Program-made: the position numbers and the translations under genes
Shown here: piece by piece, positions 13,206 through 25,787 of the stretch
How the letters are laid out: every line of letters starts with the position of its first letter
How positions within the stretch are numbered: the first letter of the stretch is position 1
Assembly: GCA_022410635.1 (NCBI GenBank)
Contig: JAJVDF010000662.1
Location: 534,538 to 598,537 of the forward strand
DNA from: Tretioscincus oriximinensis
Taxonomy: Eukaryota > Chordata > Lepidosauria > Squamata > Gymnophthalmidae
Reading direction: 5' to 3'
Length of the DNA stretch: 64,000 nt
Notes under the pieces: model-generated
Databases searched by the model: none
Seen by the model: only the letters and a program-made list of their open reading frames with translations
Told to the model about the DNA's origin: nothing

Positions 13206-14938
13206 TCCAGCTCATTTGCAGAAATTTCTATCCTGTAGTGTTTGATCGCCCACTCAAATGTCCTGAAAGCAACCATGGGGAAACACATAATGCTGTGACC
13301 TGAGGTATCCTTTTATGGAATGGTAGTAGCAGGCATTCTTAACTTTTGTCCCCTGAGAATATGATTCCCTGCTGTGGTGAAACGGTAAAAGTGCCGCTGG
13401 TGAGAATGTTCTCTGTAAACTGTTCCCTGATCCCAAGCAGAGAAGGAGGGGGAGGAAGCAAGCTGTTTCTGAGGGCACAGAGTCCTTCAGAAACAATCAT
13501 TTATCATTATTTCCTTCTCTGTGCCAAATTACATTACAAGAACACAGCATAATGTCAGTTGTGCACATATCTGTAGCAATCTGCATTTGCACAAATACCT
13601 GTAATTTCTTAGTAACCTCATAAAGTTGTCATGTTAGTCTGGACCAGAATTTCTAGCAATAGTCCACTCCTGATTGACTTTGTGGAACAATACATACTAT
13701 GATTGCAGTATAACGCTATGAAAAATAGGATTGGACTCTTGCACTTTAATATCACACAGAAGATGGCATTTTAAAAGATGTTCTTCACAGCTAGTTGAGA
13801 TGTAGAAGCCTTGGCTCTTTTCCATATGGCAGTTCTTCTCTGGATTGGCTCCAGTACAAGAAGAAAACCAAGATTAGTGACAAAAGTAATTACTTGCGAG
13901 AATTCAACAAGATCCTTTCCTTGTGTATAATTCTGCTACTCTGGAATTTAACAACTGCCATATCTTTACGGATTTACATGCAAAGAAAGACTTTAGAGGT
14001 ACTAAAATGATCTTTATTAAAAGTGAGTGGCATTATTCAAAATGTTTGCTTTTATAGACTTGGTGGAGAATTCTGATTACATGGATTGGCATTTCTGCGA
14101 TACAAGGATTTAATTTAACTTAAGGATGGACTAAAAAAAATGTGTTAGCCAAGGCTGATTTGGGACTGGAACAGGTCTACCACATACCCTACCACTGCTG
14201 CTGTGGAACCTTGGAAGTGTGGTAAGAGCTCTGGGAATGGAAGTGACTGTAGTGCAAGGATGGAGATAGTTATATATGAGGGTAGAGAAGGGATGGGGGA
14301 TGTAATACCCAAAGGGAATAGAGCACTCTGACAGAAGTGATTTCTGCTCAGTGTTATTTCAGCTCAGGATGGTATCTGAGTCTGGTGTACAGTGAAAGTC
14401 CCCAGCCAAAGCTGCCTCTTTTATACATGTAGCCAGCCAATCAATGCAGACTGGTTTCCCACTTAAAACATCATGCAACCATTTTCACTTTTACAGATGC
14501 ATACTTTCCCTCCAACACCCCAGGTCCACTGCCCAGGACTTCTTTAGCTTCAAATATACTACAACTGAACATGGTATTGCCTCAGGTAAGTATTATACAA
14601 TACATACATCTCTACTAATGACAGGAGAGCTGCTGGAATAGATGAAAACTGTGACTTAATTCAGTTAGTTCTATTCCCTCCACGAGTCTCCCATGATTTC
14701 TCTTGTGTGTCCACTACTAATCTCCACAACTACCCTCACTGCAGCTCTTACCCAACCATCACAGGGGGAGCCAAGGAAGAATCAAGGGAGTTATGGGGAA
14801 ATCACTAAAGCTCCTCTCATCCGGCAGCTTCCACCATAACTACCCTTACTTCCACAGACCTTACAATATTTGCGGTGGCAGTAGCTTCTCTTCACACCTC
14901 TTTTAAATTCTTGTGTGGGACAAGGGTCAGATATGGGA
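13206..14938. other. Intergenic DNA, nothing recognised
   Basis: No gene seen. Around 13632-13675 is a short stretch (GTTAGTCTGGACCAGA) that may be a decayed end of the Penelope-like family described at 8371. Confidence 0.35.
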
Positions 14939-15005
14939 ACATAAGGACATAAGAGGATCGCTGTTGTATCACACCACAATCCATCTAGTGCGATGACCTT
15001 GCTTT
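14939..15005 (-). mobile_element. CR1 3' terminal fragment
   Basis: AACATAAGGACATAAGAGGA followed by CCATCTAGTGCGATGACC is the reversed last few tens of bases of the CR1 3' end, comparable with 41971-42020. It is very short and old. Confidence 0.5.
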
Positions 15006-18000
15006 TGAGTTTTCCTAGGTGGAAGAGAAAGATAAAACCTTTACCTGCTCTAAGCTCTCTAAGTGTGGCCTCTCTTTCCTGGCCTTACCATAGTTGCAAC
15101 TAAGGGGTGATTTAGAACAGAAATGCTTAACTTCAATTCTTCCTAATAGTGATGTCTAGAATTTCATATCAGCACATGCAATGTCCTTACAACATGATTA
15201 GTTACCCTCATGCCCAAAAGAATACCTTATCACAAACCTTAGCTTGTTTGCCCAGAGCTGTATAATGGACAATAATGTGGTGTCTTCAATTTCAGGTCCA
15301 GTATAGCCTACCAAGTACTCTGGCCCTCCTACTTATTATGGTTTCAATTCCAGCAAATTTGTTACCAATTTCTCCTAGAGTATGGTTAGTATTCAGTCTG
15401 CCCTGCTCTCTCTACCAGTGAACACAGTAATCATATCTAAGTCACCATAGGAAATAACTTTTTAAAACATTTATTAAGACAGGGTGCCTGATAGGAATTT
15501 TATTGCTTTACAAGTAGGGAAATTTATATTTCAATTATCTTTTTGTATAAATTTGATCTATTTGTTGTTGTATACCTGTGACGAAGGGTAGGATATGAAA
15601 ATTTAAGCTAATAAATGGGGAAGACTGAGCCAAAGAAAATGCTGATATCTTAGTTTGTTAAGCCTCAAATACTGTATTAATCTAGTCCTCTAAATTATTT
15701 CCCAAATCTAATGTTCACCTTTTAATTCCAGTTAGCTTCTACGTGTACTCTGTAAGCAGTGACTTTGCATTTGGGCATGGATAGATGAAATAATGACAAA
15801 TTATGTGAACTACTTTTCTAAACTTCCCTCCTCCTTTACTGAAGTTATCAAGAATACACTCAAAGGCCTGCTTCTGAAACATGTGATTAACAAAAGAAGA
15901 ACCGTCAGAGCTAAGAAGTATTGTCGGAGTTCCCATCCAAGGAGGTAACAATTTGTGTTCACTACCAAACAATGTAGCTGACATTTTACTGGCAAGATGT
16001 ACTTATCTCTGCACACAACTCTTCTGGTTACTGAGTTTCCTCCACCCTAGTGGGTTTGCGATCAGCCATCACAACACGTANGAGACACATTAAGGCTTTC
16101 CATGGAACCTTAAAGAAAAGCTGTGAGGTCATCAGCCTATGAACCTACAGACCTTACTCTGGGGCTCCTTTTTATTAAGAATCAGAAGGCTTGCAATATC
16201 CCCGTTTGTCTTTGTTTACCCCTGCATGAACAATGGTCAATTAATATTTGGCTGGAATTTTAATTTCACTTTCCTTCCTAATCTGCAGAGTAAACACTGA
16301 ACTTAATCCGTGGTTTGTCAGCGGTAAGTCAGGTTACCCATTAGCCCAGGTAAATGAGTCAGGGAGCCTGTGTACTTTTTCAGGTTTGGGAAAGATCTGA
16401 AGTCTTTTCCCAGAATTCTTTAGGAATATATATGAATATGATTCCTACACTAGTGACTACTTTTTCCTTCTCTGCTAAAACTTAGCCTAGCTATGAAATC
16501 AAATGTGCAATTTTCTCCAACCAAACCTATCTTGCACAAAGCAAGATACATGTAGCTTCTATTCAGCGCATTTTCTCTATGGCACCATTAGAAGATCATT
16601 AGGGGATTAGGGCTGCATCCAGACAGCTGCCTTTTCTGTATATCGCTGGAAAGGACTTCCGCTTTCATTGCTGACACAGACATGGAGAGATGCCTTTGTT
16701 TTCTATGAATCTGCCTATATTCCCCATAAAGTCCTACCATAAATCTAAGCTTGTTATTTGACTGATCTGCATTCTTTCCGTTATTGGCTCCTGTTTTTCC
16801 TTGAAGTTAAACTGGTGGATTCAAAGGGAAACTTTACATTTAAACTTGTCTGAGTTTGCAAGGTTGCAAGTAGGGATTTTGTTCATTGTTGCTGCTTTTG
16901 TCTTTCCTTTGTAAATCCAGCAGGAAAAAGGCAGATGTTGAGCCCTAGAGCTTCTTCCACTTTTAACATAAGCACTTAAACATAGCATTTGCAAGGGAAT
17001 TTTGGAAACTCTAGTTTGGAACTATCTGTAAGACAAGGCCTTTTTTGGGCAACATGCTATTTTAGAACTTAATGAGTCATAATGGGTGTTTATATTCTGA
17101 CTAGACATCGAGTGCCAGACACAATAATGACATTTTCATTATTATCATCATTGAATAACCCAAAATGGCAGAATTATGCAATATCCAGCAATGATGCTGC
17201 CAGGTCACTTATTGTTCCCCTTACCTGGGAATTTCCAAAATAATTCAAATCATATAACCAGAAGGCAGCCAAGTGTTTGAATAACAACAGAGGAAGTTGG
17301 ATGGACATTTGGCTTGGCTTTCCTGTCCTGTTAAACAAATAGAATCAACTTAGGAAGTTGCTGGCAGACATGAGAAGAAGCCCCATGACTGTGTTTCAGG
17401 TCGGTGATGGCCAGCATTTAGCATATTCTTTAAACTGTTATACTTTAATGTGTTATGTTCAGTATTTTTTGTAAACTGTATGATAAGACTGACCAGATTT
17501 TCTGAGGCCCAAACTGGTGTAATTAATATTCATGCTAATTTGCATATTCATAAATATGCAAATCACCCACCAACATACATACACCACTGAAATCTCCACC
17601 TGAGAAATCTGTGAAGCACTCGAGAACTTTTTTAAGTGTGTGAGAATTTTTAAAGTGTGTGAGAAATTTGCATTTTTTATTTTTTACTGAGCGGAGGGTG
17701 CCTTCAGGAGCTGCCCCCCAGTTGCCAGAGCCCTCTAGTGATGGTAAAGTGAGCAAAAACCGGAGAAAAACACCCCCAAACTAGGTTCTCCCCACCATGA
17801 GGGGTCATCTGTTCAGCCTGCTGTATGAGGTCTTTTTTGATGAAAAGACAGCATACCCAAAATAAAAATGAATGTGGTTCATTAGATTTCTCTCGGTATT
17901 TAATTTTGTTCATTTTTGAAGTCTTGGAAAAATCAGATCCATGACAGATTTCTCAGCACTGGAACATTTTTTTTTCCAAGTCACACTAGTCTTTATCATA

Positions 18001-18179
18001 AGAAAACATCATAAATAAGGGGTGGAAGTTTTCTTCCCCTAAAAAAGAGTGTATTGTGACATAGTGCTCTCCTGTTTGTTATTTTGAAATTCTGAAATTC
18101 CATGAATTCCATGATAATTAGGGAAAATTCGACTATTGCACCAATAGTCTTACTTTTGGATCCTAAGGAAATTCAAGGA
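15006..18179. other. Intergenic DNA, nothing recognised
   Basis: More than 3 kb without a supportable gene. GGGCTGCATCCAGACA at about 16611 resembles the GGCTGCATCC end of the MITEs at 46818-46945, but a partner end is not evident. Confidence 0.4.
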
Positions 18180-18260
18180 TGTAAGAGGATGTTACAAGAC
18201 CCATCAAGGGATATGACCTGATGACCCTGAAGGTCCCTTCCAACGCTATGATTCTATGAA
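18180..18260 (+). mobile_element. CR1 3' end with ATTCTATG tail
   Basis: The phrases GATGACCCTGAAGGTCCC and TTCCAACGCTATGATTCTATG are the classic CR1 3' end, which finishes in short repeats of ATTCTATG rather than poly-A. Only about 80 bases remain. Confidence 0.8.
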
Positions 18261-18436
18261 AAAGGCAGGATATTACATACATAATATATATGAAAAAGGC
18301 AGGATATTACATACATAAATGGAGAGGCAGGAACTGCCAANCTATGATTCTATGAAAAAGGCAGGATATTACATACATAATATATATGAAAAAGGCAGGA
18401 TATTACATACATAAATGGAGAGGCAGGAACTGCCAA
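18246..18436. repeat. 95-bp exact direct repeat around a single N
   Basis: Bases 18246-18340 and 18342-18436 are the same 95 bases, separated only by one ambiguous base at 18341. Each unit itself contains the phrase GAAAAAGGCAGGATATTAC twice. An exact duplication abutting a lone N is what a mis-joined contig overlap produces, so this is probably an assembly artefact rather than a biological tandem repeat. Confidence 0.85.
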
Positions 18437-18724
18437 TGACAGCCAGAATTGATAAGTCTGATTTTCAGGCTGCAGTGTGGAAAAATGGTAATTTCCTAAT
18501 GGCATGTGTGCATATCAGTGTGGAAGGCATTGAGATTAGATGCTTTCCCCTACCTAAAGAAATTGCTTCGAAAAGCCATGTTTGGTTGTACTTTAACATT
18601 CTCTCAAGCAATCCCAGGGCAGTTTTCTTTAACTTTTTTCTAGGTGCTATTCTGACAAATACTTTTAACCCATCTTAGGTCTTGAAGAAGGATTAAACAA
18701 GGGAAGTAATTTTTTCCTGGTTTA

Positions 18725-18902
18725 ACCGGGATGGAGCAACAGGCAGGACTCCTGAAATACCATTTGCAGGGAGTCATGAACAGGAGCATATTTTGCTTTC
18801 CTNTGTTCNGACTGCCCAGGTGCATCTGGTGGGCCTCTGTGTGACACAGAATGCTGGACTAGGTGGGCTGTGGGCTCTTCTTATGGCTCTTATGTTCTTA
18901 TC
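18725..18902 (+). mobile_element. CR1 3' end (TTATGTTCTTA type)
   Basis: Matches the 3' untranslated end of the CR1 copies at 44145 and 58065: GGGATGGAGCAACAGGCAGG, GCAGGGAGTCATGAACAGG, AGGTGCATCTGGTGGGCC and ACAGAATGCTGGACTAGG, ending CTTATGTTCTTA. Two ambiguous bases lie at 18803 and 18809. Confidence 0.88.
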
Positions 18903-18929
18903 CCTAATAGAGAAAAGTGACTTAGCTAA

Positions 18930-19107
18930 AGGTTACAATTTGAACAGAGCAGTCTCAGTTCACAACAGGCACTGTGGAACAGTTTGCCACAGGGGGTAGT
19001 GAGTTCGCCTCTGTCTGGGATGGTTTAATGAATCCTGCATCGAGCAGGGGGTTGGACCCGATAACCCTGGAGGTCCCTTCCAACTCTATGATTCTATGAT
19101 TCTATGA
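18930..19107 (+). mobile_element. CR1 3' end with (ATTCTATG)n tail
   Basis: A second CR1 subfamily end: GTTGGACCCGATAACCCTGG, then GGTCCCTTCCAACTC and three ATTCTATG units. It lies directly after the end of another CR1 type at 18725-18902, showing that two CR1 lineages were active in this genome. Confidence 0.85.
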
Positions 19108-20809
19108 AGGTGTGTGTATGTGTGTATATACATGTATTTGCATGTATATATATATTGTAGAGGAAGTGCTTTGAGATTCAATGCCATACATGCCAGCTGG
19201 TTAGAGAAGCTCAAATATGCCTGCTCGGAGAGCTAAAGGAAAAGTAGCAGGGCATGGTTAGAGAAGCAGATGGTTCAAAGGACTGCTTGTTAAGTAGACA
19301 CAGGCACAACTAACAAGCTATTTGCACACGGCATAATTAAAATGCCTTCCCTCGCCTCTGCTGAGAAAAGAGGGGGAGTCCACATGCGCACCAATTCACT
19401 GTGTACCAGACAATAGGGACAAGAATCCCTAAATAGTTTAACCTTCAGGGTTCTTTCCATCACTTTTAGTTAAGATGCCACGATTGGCTGGTTCCCCATT
19501 GTGTGATACTTACTTCCCTCAGTACTATAAATAACACAGGCTGACATTTAGCTTGTGACGAAGCATCAGAACGAACACAGTGTGCACAACATATAATGTA
19601 CCATAGTTGTTCTCCTTCCTGGGGAAAACCTAGCATTTTCCTTCTGCTGGCTGCTATGATAAGTTCCTGCATCTGACTTGTTCGGTACAATAAATAATGC
19701 ATGTCTGCACTAGAGGACGCTATAGTACCATCCTTTTAATACTCAGGCTGAGCCACTAGCCAGTTGCGTGGCAACCTTGCAAAGTGGAGAATATATAAAA
19801 GAACAATTCTGATTAAATGCTTTGGGTCTTTTATACAGTCAAATTGCCCAAATGATTTATGTTAATGATTATTGGAGTGTAGTGTTGGCAATAGTGTTCG
19901 ATTGGCTGCATAGGAGATTCTTCCTATTTCCCTCATCACACTTGGTTTAATTTTAGAATGCTTTTTTGGGAATTACTTCTGTCCTGGAAATGGAAAGTGA
20001 ATGTGAATGAAGGAACTTTTCTTTAACAGCAAAAATCTTTAAGGGCTGGATCTGAAGAAAGTATCTGAGCATGGGTAAGTAAAATTTAATCTTTTATTTC
20101 TGATTTTTTTGGGGTGGAAGGGGAGAAAAAGTTATCCCACAGCTTGTCAAATTGCTGTAAACAAAGTAGCTTCTTTTTCAAAGGGATTTTGAAGCTTTGA
20201 CCTTCGTCCCGTATTTTAAAGGTTTCACCCATATTGACTGTTTGCATTTTTGTTAGTTGGATAGAAATAGCAATATGGTCATTGGTTACGAAGAGGTAAG
20301 GAAAAATGCATCTGCTGCTCCCACCAGATCATTAAAAGTGGAAGATACTTCTGATTTTTTTCTCCCCACCATCTTCCATCTAATAATCCTATTTTCATAT
20401 GCTGCCCAATGGTTACAGATTCCCTTCCCCAAGTTCTCTCTCTATGGTTCATTTTGTAATATCCTACATATCTGTCTGGAAGATCATGTTGAAGAAGTCA
20501 TGATGTTCATGAAGACTAAATAAATGATGTGAATACTAAAATGATCTACAATATCATCTTGCAGGTGTAATAAGAACCTAAAACAAATTAAAGGATTAGA
20601 GATCATGAAGAATTTATATCATGGAAAGAATGATATAAACCTCGGCAGACTGGTTTCAAATGGAAACTGTTCTTTCCTATACTGNATAAAACTAATACAG
20701 AGAACCACACAATAGGGCCCTTTTCAGAGAGAAAGTGGGGGAGAGGTTGAAAAAGAAAGAGGGAGAGAAAGATTTAGCATTCATAATGAATGAAATCATG
20801 ATAGGTAAA
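19108..20809. other. Intergenic DNA; short TG/TA microsatellite
   Basis: Begins with a GTGTGTATGTGTGTATATA-type microsatellite (about 19112-19156). The rest shows no exon or recognised transposon. Confidence 0.4.
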
Positions 20810-21023
20810 TACAGGGTGCTTCAAAAAAATGTATACACACTGTGAACTTCCATAGAAAATTTATTTACTGTTCTACTGTTCTACAAAGTTAAATTTCAGG
20901 AAATTAGAAAGCTTAAAGTCCAATATAAATAAAACGTAAATAACAAATGTTAATGAGTCACCACTGATTCTGTTCATCGTATGGAAGTTTAAAGTGTGTA
21001 TACATTTTTTGAAGCACCCTGTA
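20810..21023. mobile_element. Tc1/mariner-type MITE
   Basis: The ends TACAGGGTGCTTCAAAAAA and TTTTTTGAAGCACCCTGTA are inverted repeats that continue with few mismatches for about 45 bases (ATGTATACACAC against GTGTGTATACAT). TA at both outer edges is the expected mariner target duplication. The 214-bp body encodes no transposase. Confidence 0.85.
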
Positions 21024-23878
21024 TATACATGACAAAATAGTGTATGGAAAGAAGAAGTCAAGGTAATATATACAGTATATGACTAGGGTTACCAGAAAAC
21101 AGAAGGTGAGAAGTGCTACATTATTAATGATTGTAAATTTAAAAAACCAGTTTCAGCAGGTGAATGCTATGATACTGGTAGCATCTGTTGATATTTCCTT
21201 TTATATACTCACCCATTTTAAAACATGGGCAGTATCATGGGATGTGGAAGGGGATGGAGGCAGTAGAGAGGATATAAAGGTGACAAAGGGAGTAGGGAGG
21301 CAGTGGAAGGGGGTGCCCCTACCTCCCCTTTCTCCCCCAAGTTACTCAGCTACCCCCAACTTCACGCCACTACTATGAAGTGCATGTCAGGGGATGGAAT
21401 GGCTTGTGAAATGGTTTTGGCAGATGCTCTTGTTTGGCCATAGTGGACATCACTGTCCCCAGGAATTGCCCTCCGGGAATCAGCCGCCCTACAGTTCAAT
21501 TATAAATAAATTATGCAGCAGCCTAGTATGCTGTCCCTTTTTTCACGTAACTCTACATATTCCCTATGGAAGATGATAGGTTAAAAAATTGATACTAATA
21601 TCAAGCACAAAGCAATAATATTGAAGTTAATGAGTCGGAAGTATCTTAGTCAATTCAAATACTTAAGTAGTTCAGTGTAGTGGCATGGTTGTCATGATAG
21701 AAGAGTTAATATACATATGAGGGAGTAAACAGAGATTTAAAAACAGGTTGGAAATCAGTAAAGAAATTTAACATGTATTAAAGGAGTTATTTAATGTACT
21801 ACTGAGTCATGGTGCTTACTGAATAAGATAATGGGTACAAATGAGGAAATAAAAAATATTATCAAAACTGTTACCTTTTGTATTTGAATAAAAAAATTAA
21901 AAAACGATCGTATGGGAAACATTTATGAATTATTTATTTAAAAGAAAAGAAGGAAAATGGAAGGAACACAAATACACACACTTCCCCCAATTTGAATGAT
22001 GATCATTTCTAGAAGGAATTTAAGGGACAGATCTTCAGAACATGACTTAAGAAAATAAGTCTGGTCAAACTCACTATCCTTTATCCAGTTTGCTTTTTTC
22101 TGGATGGCCATAGCTAGGATCTCGACAAGGAAAGATCCTTAACATCATCTGTTGAAAGATGTCAAAGACTCTAAGTAAAACACACATTGGATTTCAGGCA
22201 GACTCTTTTTCCCTAAGGCAGCAGTGGGGAACTTAAGGCTCAGGGAGTGGGGAGACTCACAGAACCATTTGATCTGCCTCATAGCATGCTATCTGAGGAA
22301 CTATTGGGTCTGCCCATGGGATGCTCCCTGTGGAACCATGAGCCTGNCTAATTGATGGTTCCTCACTTTGTTAAAACATGAAGTGAAAAACAAAAAGGGA
22401 ACGGAAGGAGGTGGGCAAAATAGGGAGGGAACAGGGGCTGTGAGGCATTGAAAACCTATGATTTTGTGGACCTGAGTGGTGGAGACATGGTCTGGGGTAG
22501 GGAGGGGAAGGGGTATGATCCTCGAGTGATGTTACAAATTTCCAAATGACCTCAGGCAGAAAAAAGGGTCACCCAATGCTGGGAGTTGCATGCTTTTCCC
22601 ATGCCCATTATACAGAAAACCTTGGCTTTAATAAAGTATGCGGGATGCTTGTCCCTCGTTTTGAGACTTCCCACTACTGGACATGATTTGTGATGTTACT
22701 TCTGGCCTCTGCTTTCAGAAAGGGAGTCCCCTGCGCCCGAATGTGACATCATTTTGATGTCATCTCCAGGGTGGGGCCAGAAGCGACATCATGAAATACC
22801 ACAAGAGCTCGTTATGTGCGTGACGGCTTCCCAAGATCGACTATTTTCAGGCTCCCTGGGTGAGATTTCTGCATTATTCTCAGCACTGGGTTCACCACCC
22901 CTGCCCCAAGACACAAGGATGTGCTCATCTGGTGGTTTTCAGACACTCCAATATGGGATTCTGCAACCACGTTTTCTCCAGATGTTTTGCACTGCAACTG
23001 CCATCATTCATAAGTAAAATAGAAGGCAAAATTGAAGTTGATACTTTCTGGAGATCATCATGCTGAGGAAGGCTAGTGGATTAGGTCACAGCTGATCTTA
23101 TTCAATATCTTGTTTCACACAGGGGTACACAGCAGATTTGGGCATCTGAAGCAGAAGACAAAGCAAAATCTTCAGCTCTCAGGTCCCTGCAAATGAATTT
23201 CGTTCTGTAGGATTGCAGCCTAAATAAAAAGTGTCATTCGCTCCACTTATATAGGCATATAGAATACCGTTGTTAGTCAGTAGGCGTTTTGAATGGATCA
23301 TTATTTTTTAAAGCTGCAGGCTAGTAAACCATTTAAAAAACACTCTAATATATTCAATATAGCAAAAAATATGCGCCAAATCCCAAACATTTTCTTTTCT
23401 TTCTATTGCAAGTCAATGTTTTCAACCGTGGGCATTCACTAGTGAATGATGTACATTTCTACATCGTTGTAAAAATTGCTTAGGCAGGTGTTTCATTGGA
23501 AATTGCATGGATGGCATGATGGAAGTAATATGTGATAGAGTAGTCTGCAGTTTTAACACTACTTTCCACCTGGGCCACGCTAATTTACATAAGTTGTATT
23601 AAAAGATGTACATTAACAATAGATTGACTTCAGCGTGTGAAATTTCCCAGTTTCTGAGCACTGGTATTTCAATTCCCATTCCTCTTGTTTTAGCTGACGA
23701 TGATCCTATACATTCCTATACAATTACATAATTCATGTTAGGTAGTGCTGGTAAGAAGAAGAAAATAGCTTAGTAAATTCAAATGCTTTTTTGCACTGAC
23801 AATTCCATCTTTGGTGGCTAGAGAATAAGAAGGCGTCTATAAGAGTCTCATTCCCACATTTACTTTATTTATCCCAGT
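21024..23878. other. Intergenic DNA, nothing recognised
   Basis: Nearly 3 kb without a supportable gene. Purine-rich runs occur near 21240-21310 and 22380-22510. A short stretch at 22203 (GCAGTGGGGAACTTAAGG) looks like one end of a hAT-type element, but no second end was found. Confidence 0.35.
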
Positions 23879-24823
23879 TAGGGTTGCCATATTCTCACAG
23901 CTAGGATTGCCATATTCTGGCAACCCAAAACTGGGACGGGGGTGGGGTGGGTTGCGCGTGCACACACGTGCATGCACGTGCGCATGCGCACATACGGACG
24001 CTTGTAGCGAGACAGGCAAAACCTCTTCTGCCTGTCTCACCACAAGCGTCCGTGTGTGCGCACGCGCGCACACGTACCTGCTCCTTTGCTGGAGGCGGGA
24101 TTTCGCCCTGCTCTAGCAAGCGGGCCGCCACCTCGCCTGCAGCAGCGGAGCAAAAATGCTTGGGTTTGTGAGAGGAGAACAGAGCTGCCCTCCTGTCACA
24201 AACCCAGGTGTTTCTCCTCTGCTAGAGGCGAGTTGGCGGCGAGAGTAGAGCNAAACNCCGCCTCCAGCCAAGGAGCAGCGACGGCGNGCTCCGAGGGTCC
24301 TCCCAGGACCCCGGAAAGCATTGCGCGCACTGCAGCCATCAGATCTGACGGCTGCTTTTCCTTTAAAATCCCGCCTTTTTACATTCCCCGATGCAGCATC
24401 GGGAAATGTAAAAAGCTGGGATTTTGCCTTAAAACCCGGAGGGGACTATATTTTAGTCCCCAAAACCGGGTTTGTCTCGGTTTACCGGGACGTATGGCAA
24501 CCCTACTCACAGCCCAAAACCGGGATGGGGACGTGGGGCGCACACATGCACACACATGCACCCACACCCACTCTCTTGTGGTGAGACGGGCAGAACAGAG
24601 CTGTACAAAAGCTCTGGTCTCCTGTCAAAACACCCAAGTGTGTTTCCTCTGCAAGGAAGCGATTTGGTGCACTCTGCCTGACAGTGGAGCAGCTATGGCG
24701 CACTCTGTCTTTCCAGGACCCAGGAAGCATTGCTCGTGCTGCAGCCGTCAGCCCTGACAGCTCCTTTGCCTTAAAATCTGGACGGGACTATATCCCGCCT
24801 TTTCGGGATGTATTGCAGCCCTA
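23879..24823. mobile_element. Outer hAT element, split by a copy of its own family
   Basis: Starts TAGGGTTGCCATATT at 23879, is interrupted after 23901, resumes at 24514 (CCAAAACCGGGATGGGG) and ends GTATTGCAGCCCTA at 24823. Flanks ATCCCAGT (23871-23878) and ATCCCAGC (24824-24831) are an 8-bp duplication with one mismatch, older than the inner copy's. The body is CpG-rich like its relatives. Confidence 0.85.
23902..24505. mobile_element. Inner CpG-rich hAT element, 8-bp TSD
   Basis: A 604-bp element with ends TAGGATTGCCATA and CGTATGGCAACCCTA, inserted inside another member of the same family. Its target duplication CTCACAGC (23894-23901 and 24506-24513) is perfect and consists of outer-element sequence, so the inner copy came second. 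It has long CpG and GCGCACACGT-like alternating runs, the hairpin GCGAGACAGGC against GCCTGTCTCAC, and three ambiguous bases. There is no transposase frame. Confidence 0.92.
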
Positions 24824-24831
24824 ATCCCAGC

Positions 24832-25787
24832 ATACGTTGGGCTTCCTGTACTACAACTCAAGGGCTTGTTTAATCTGCACCAGCCCATATAGTAGATGGA
24901 TAGTAGGGATATATTCTGGGACTGGAATAATGTTCAGTGCAGAAAGCCCAGTAAGATGATGCCTTCTTCAAGATGCCCAAAGCACAGGACTCCTTTTTGT
25001 GGCTCTGAGAAATTGCTAAGAAATAATGATGTGCCTTTGAGAAGGATTTTTGTGAAGAAATTCTGGAGATACATTGTGAAGGCTTTATAAAAAGACTGCA
25101 GATAGAAGCACAATGGAATAGAAGTGAAAAGCATAGGAATCCCCTGCCATCTCAAAGCATTCAGGCAACAACTCATGCTTACAGGCTAAGTAGCAACAGG
25201 CCTATTCACACTTGACCTTACTCTAGAAAGTTGTCTAAAGGGTTTGCTGTCTACACTTCATTACAAGATTACCTAGGAGTCACCACATTTGGCAACTGGG
25301 AAATCTGGGAAGCTCAAGCCATATCCCCAACCCACCCACTCCATGCTGCCACGCCACTACTCTCAGGCCATGCCTCATCCTTCATCCAGGTCATGCCTTC
25401 TCCTTCACTCAGGACCCTCCCTCCCAGGCCCAACTTTTACTTGCCAATTCTGGAGATAGTGGAGTTCAATGCTGCAGGACTACTTGAGTCCTCCAGGCAG
25501 GGCAGTGAGTAAGAAGCATGCTTTGCCCTCCTCACTGCCTTGTCTTCTGGATGCTGATATTTGCACATGTACAACTTCGGCTAGCCCAGCGCATCAGGCT
25601 TTGGTGATCTGGGGGACTTACATTAGCCTCATAGGCTACTACTTCTGCCTTTGATAGTTTTGGGGCTAGTGTGTAATCCCCAATGGATGGTGTAGTCTCA
25701 TGATACATGCATGGCTGACTGCGAAGTAGAAATGACTATTGTGCATTTTCTCTGTGTTGCTGGCTGGAAGGAATGGAAAGCAATACA
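24832..25787. other. Intergenic DNA, nothing recognised
   Basis: About 950 bases without a supportable gene or a repeat I can name. Confidence 0.35.

Noticed and set aside
24056..24757. 233-codon open frame as a gene
   Set aside because: It spans the junction of two nested hAT elements and is open only because of their GC-rich composition.
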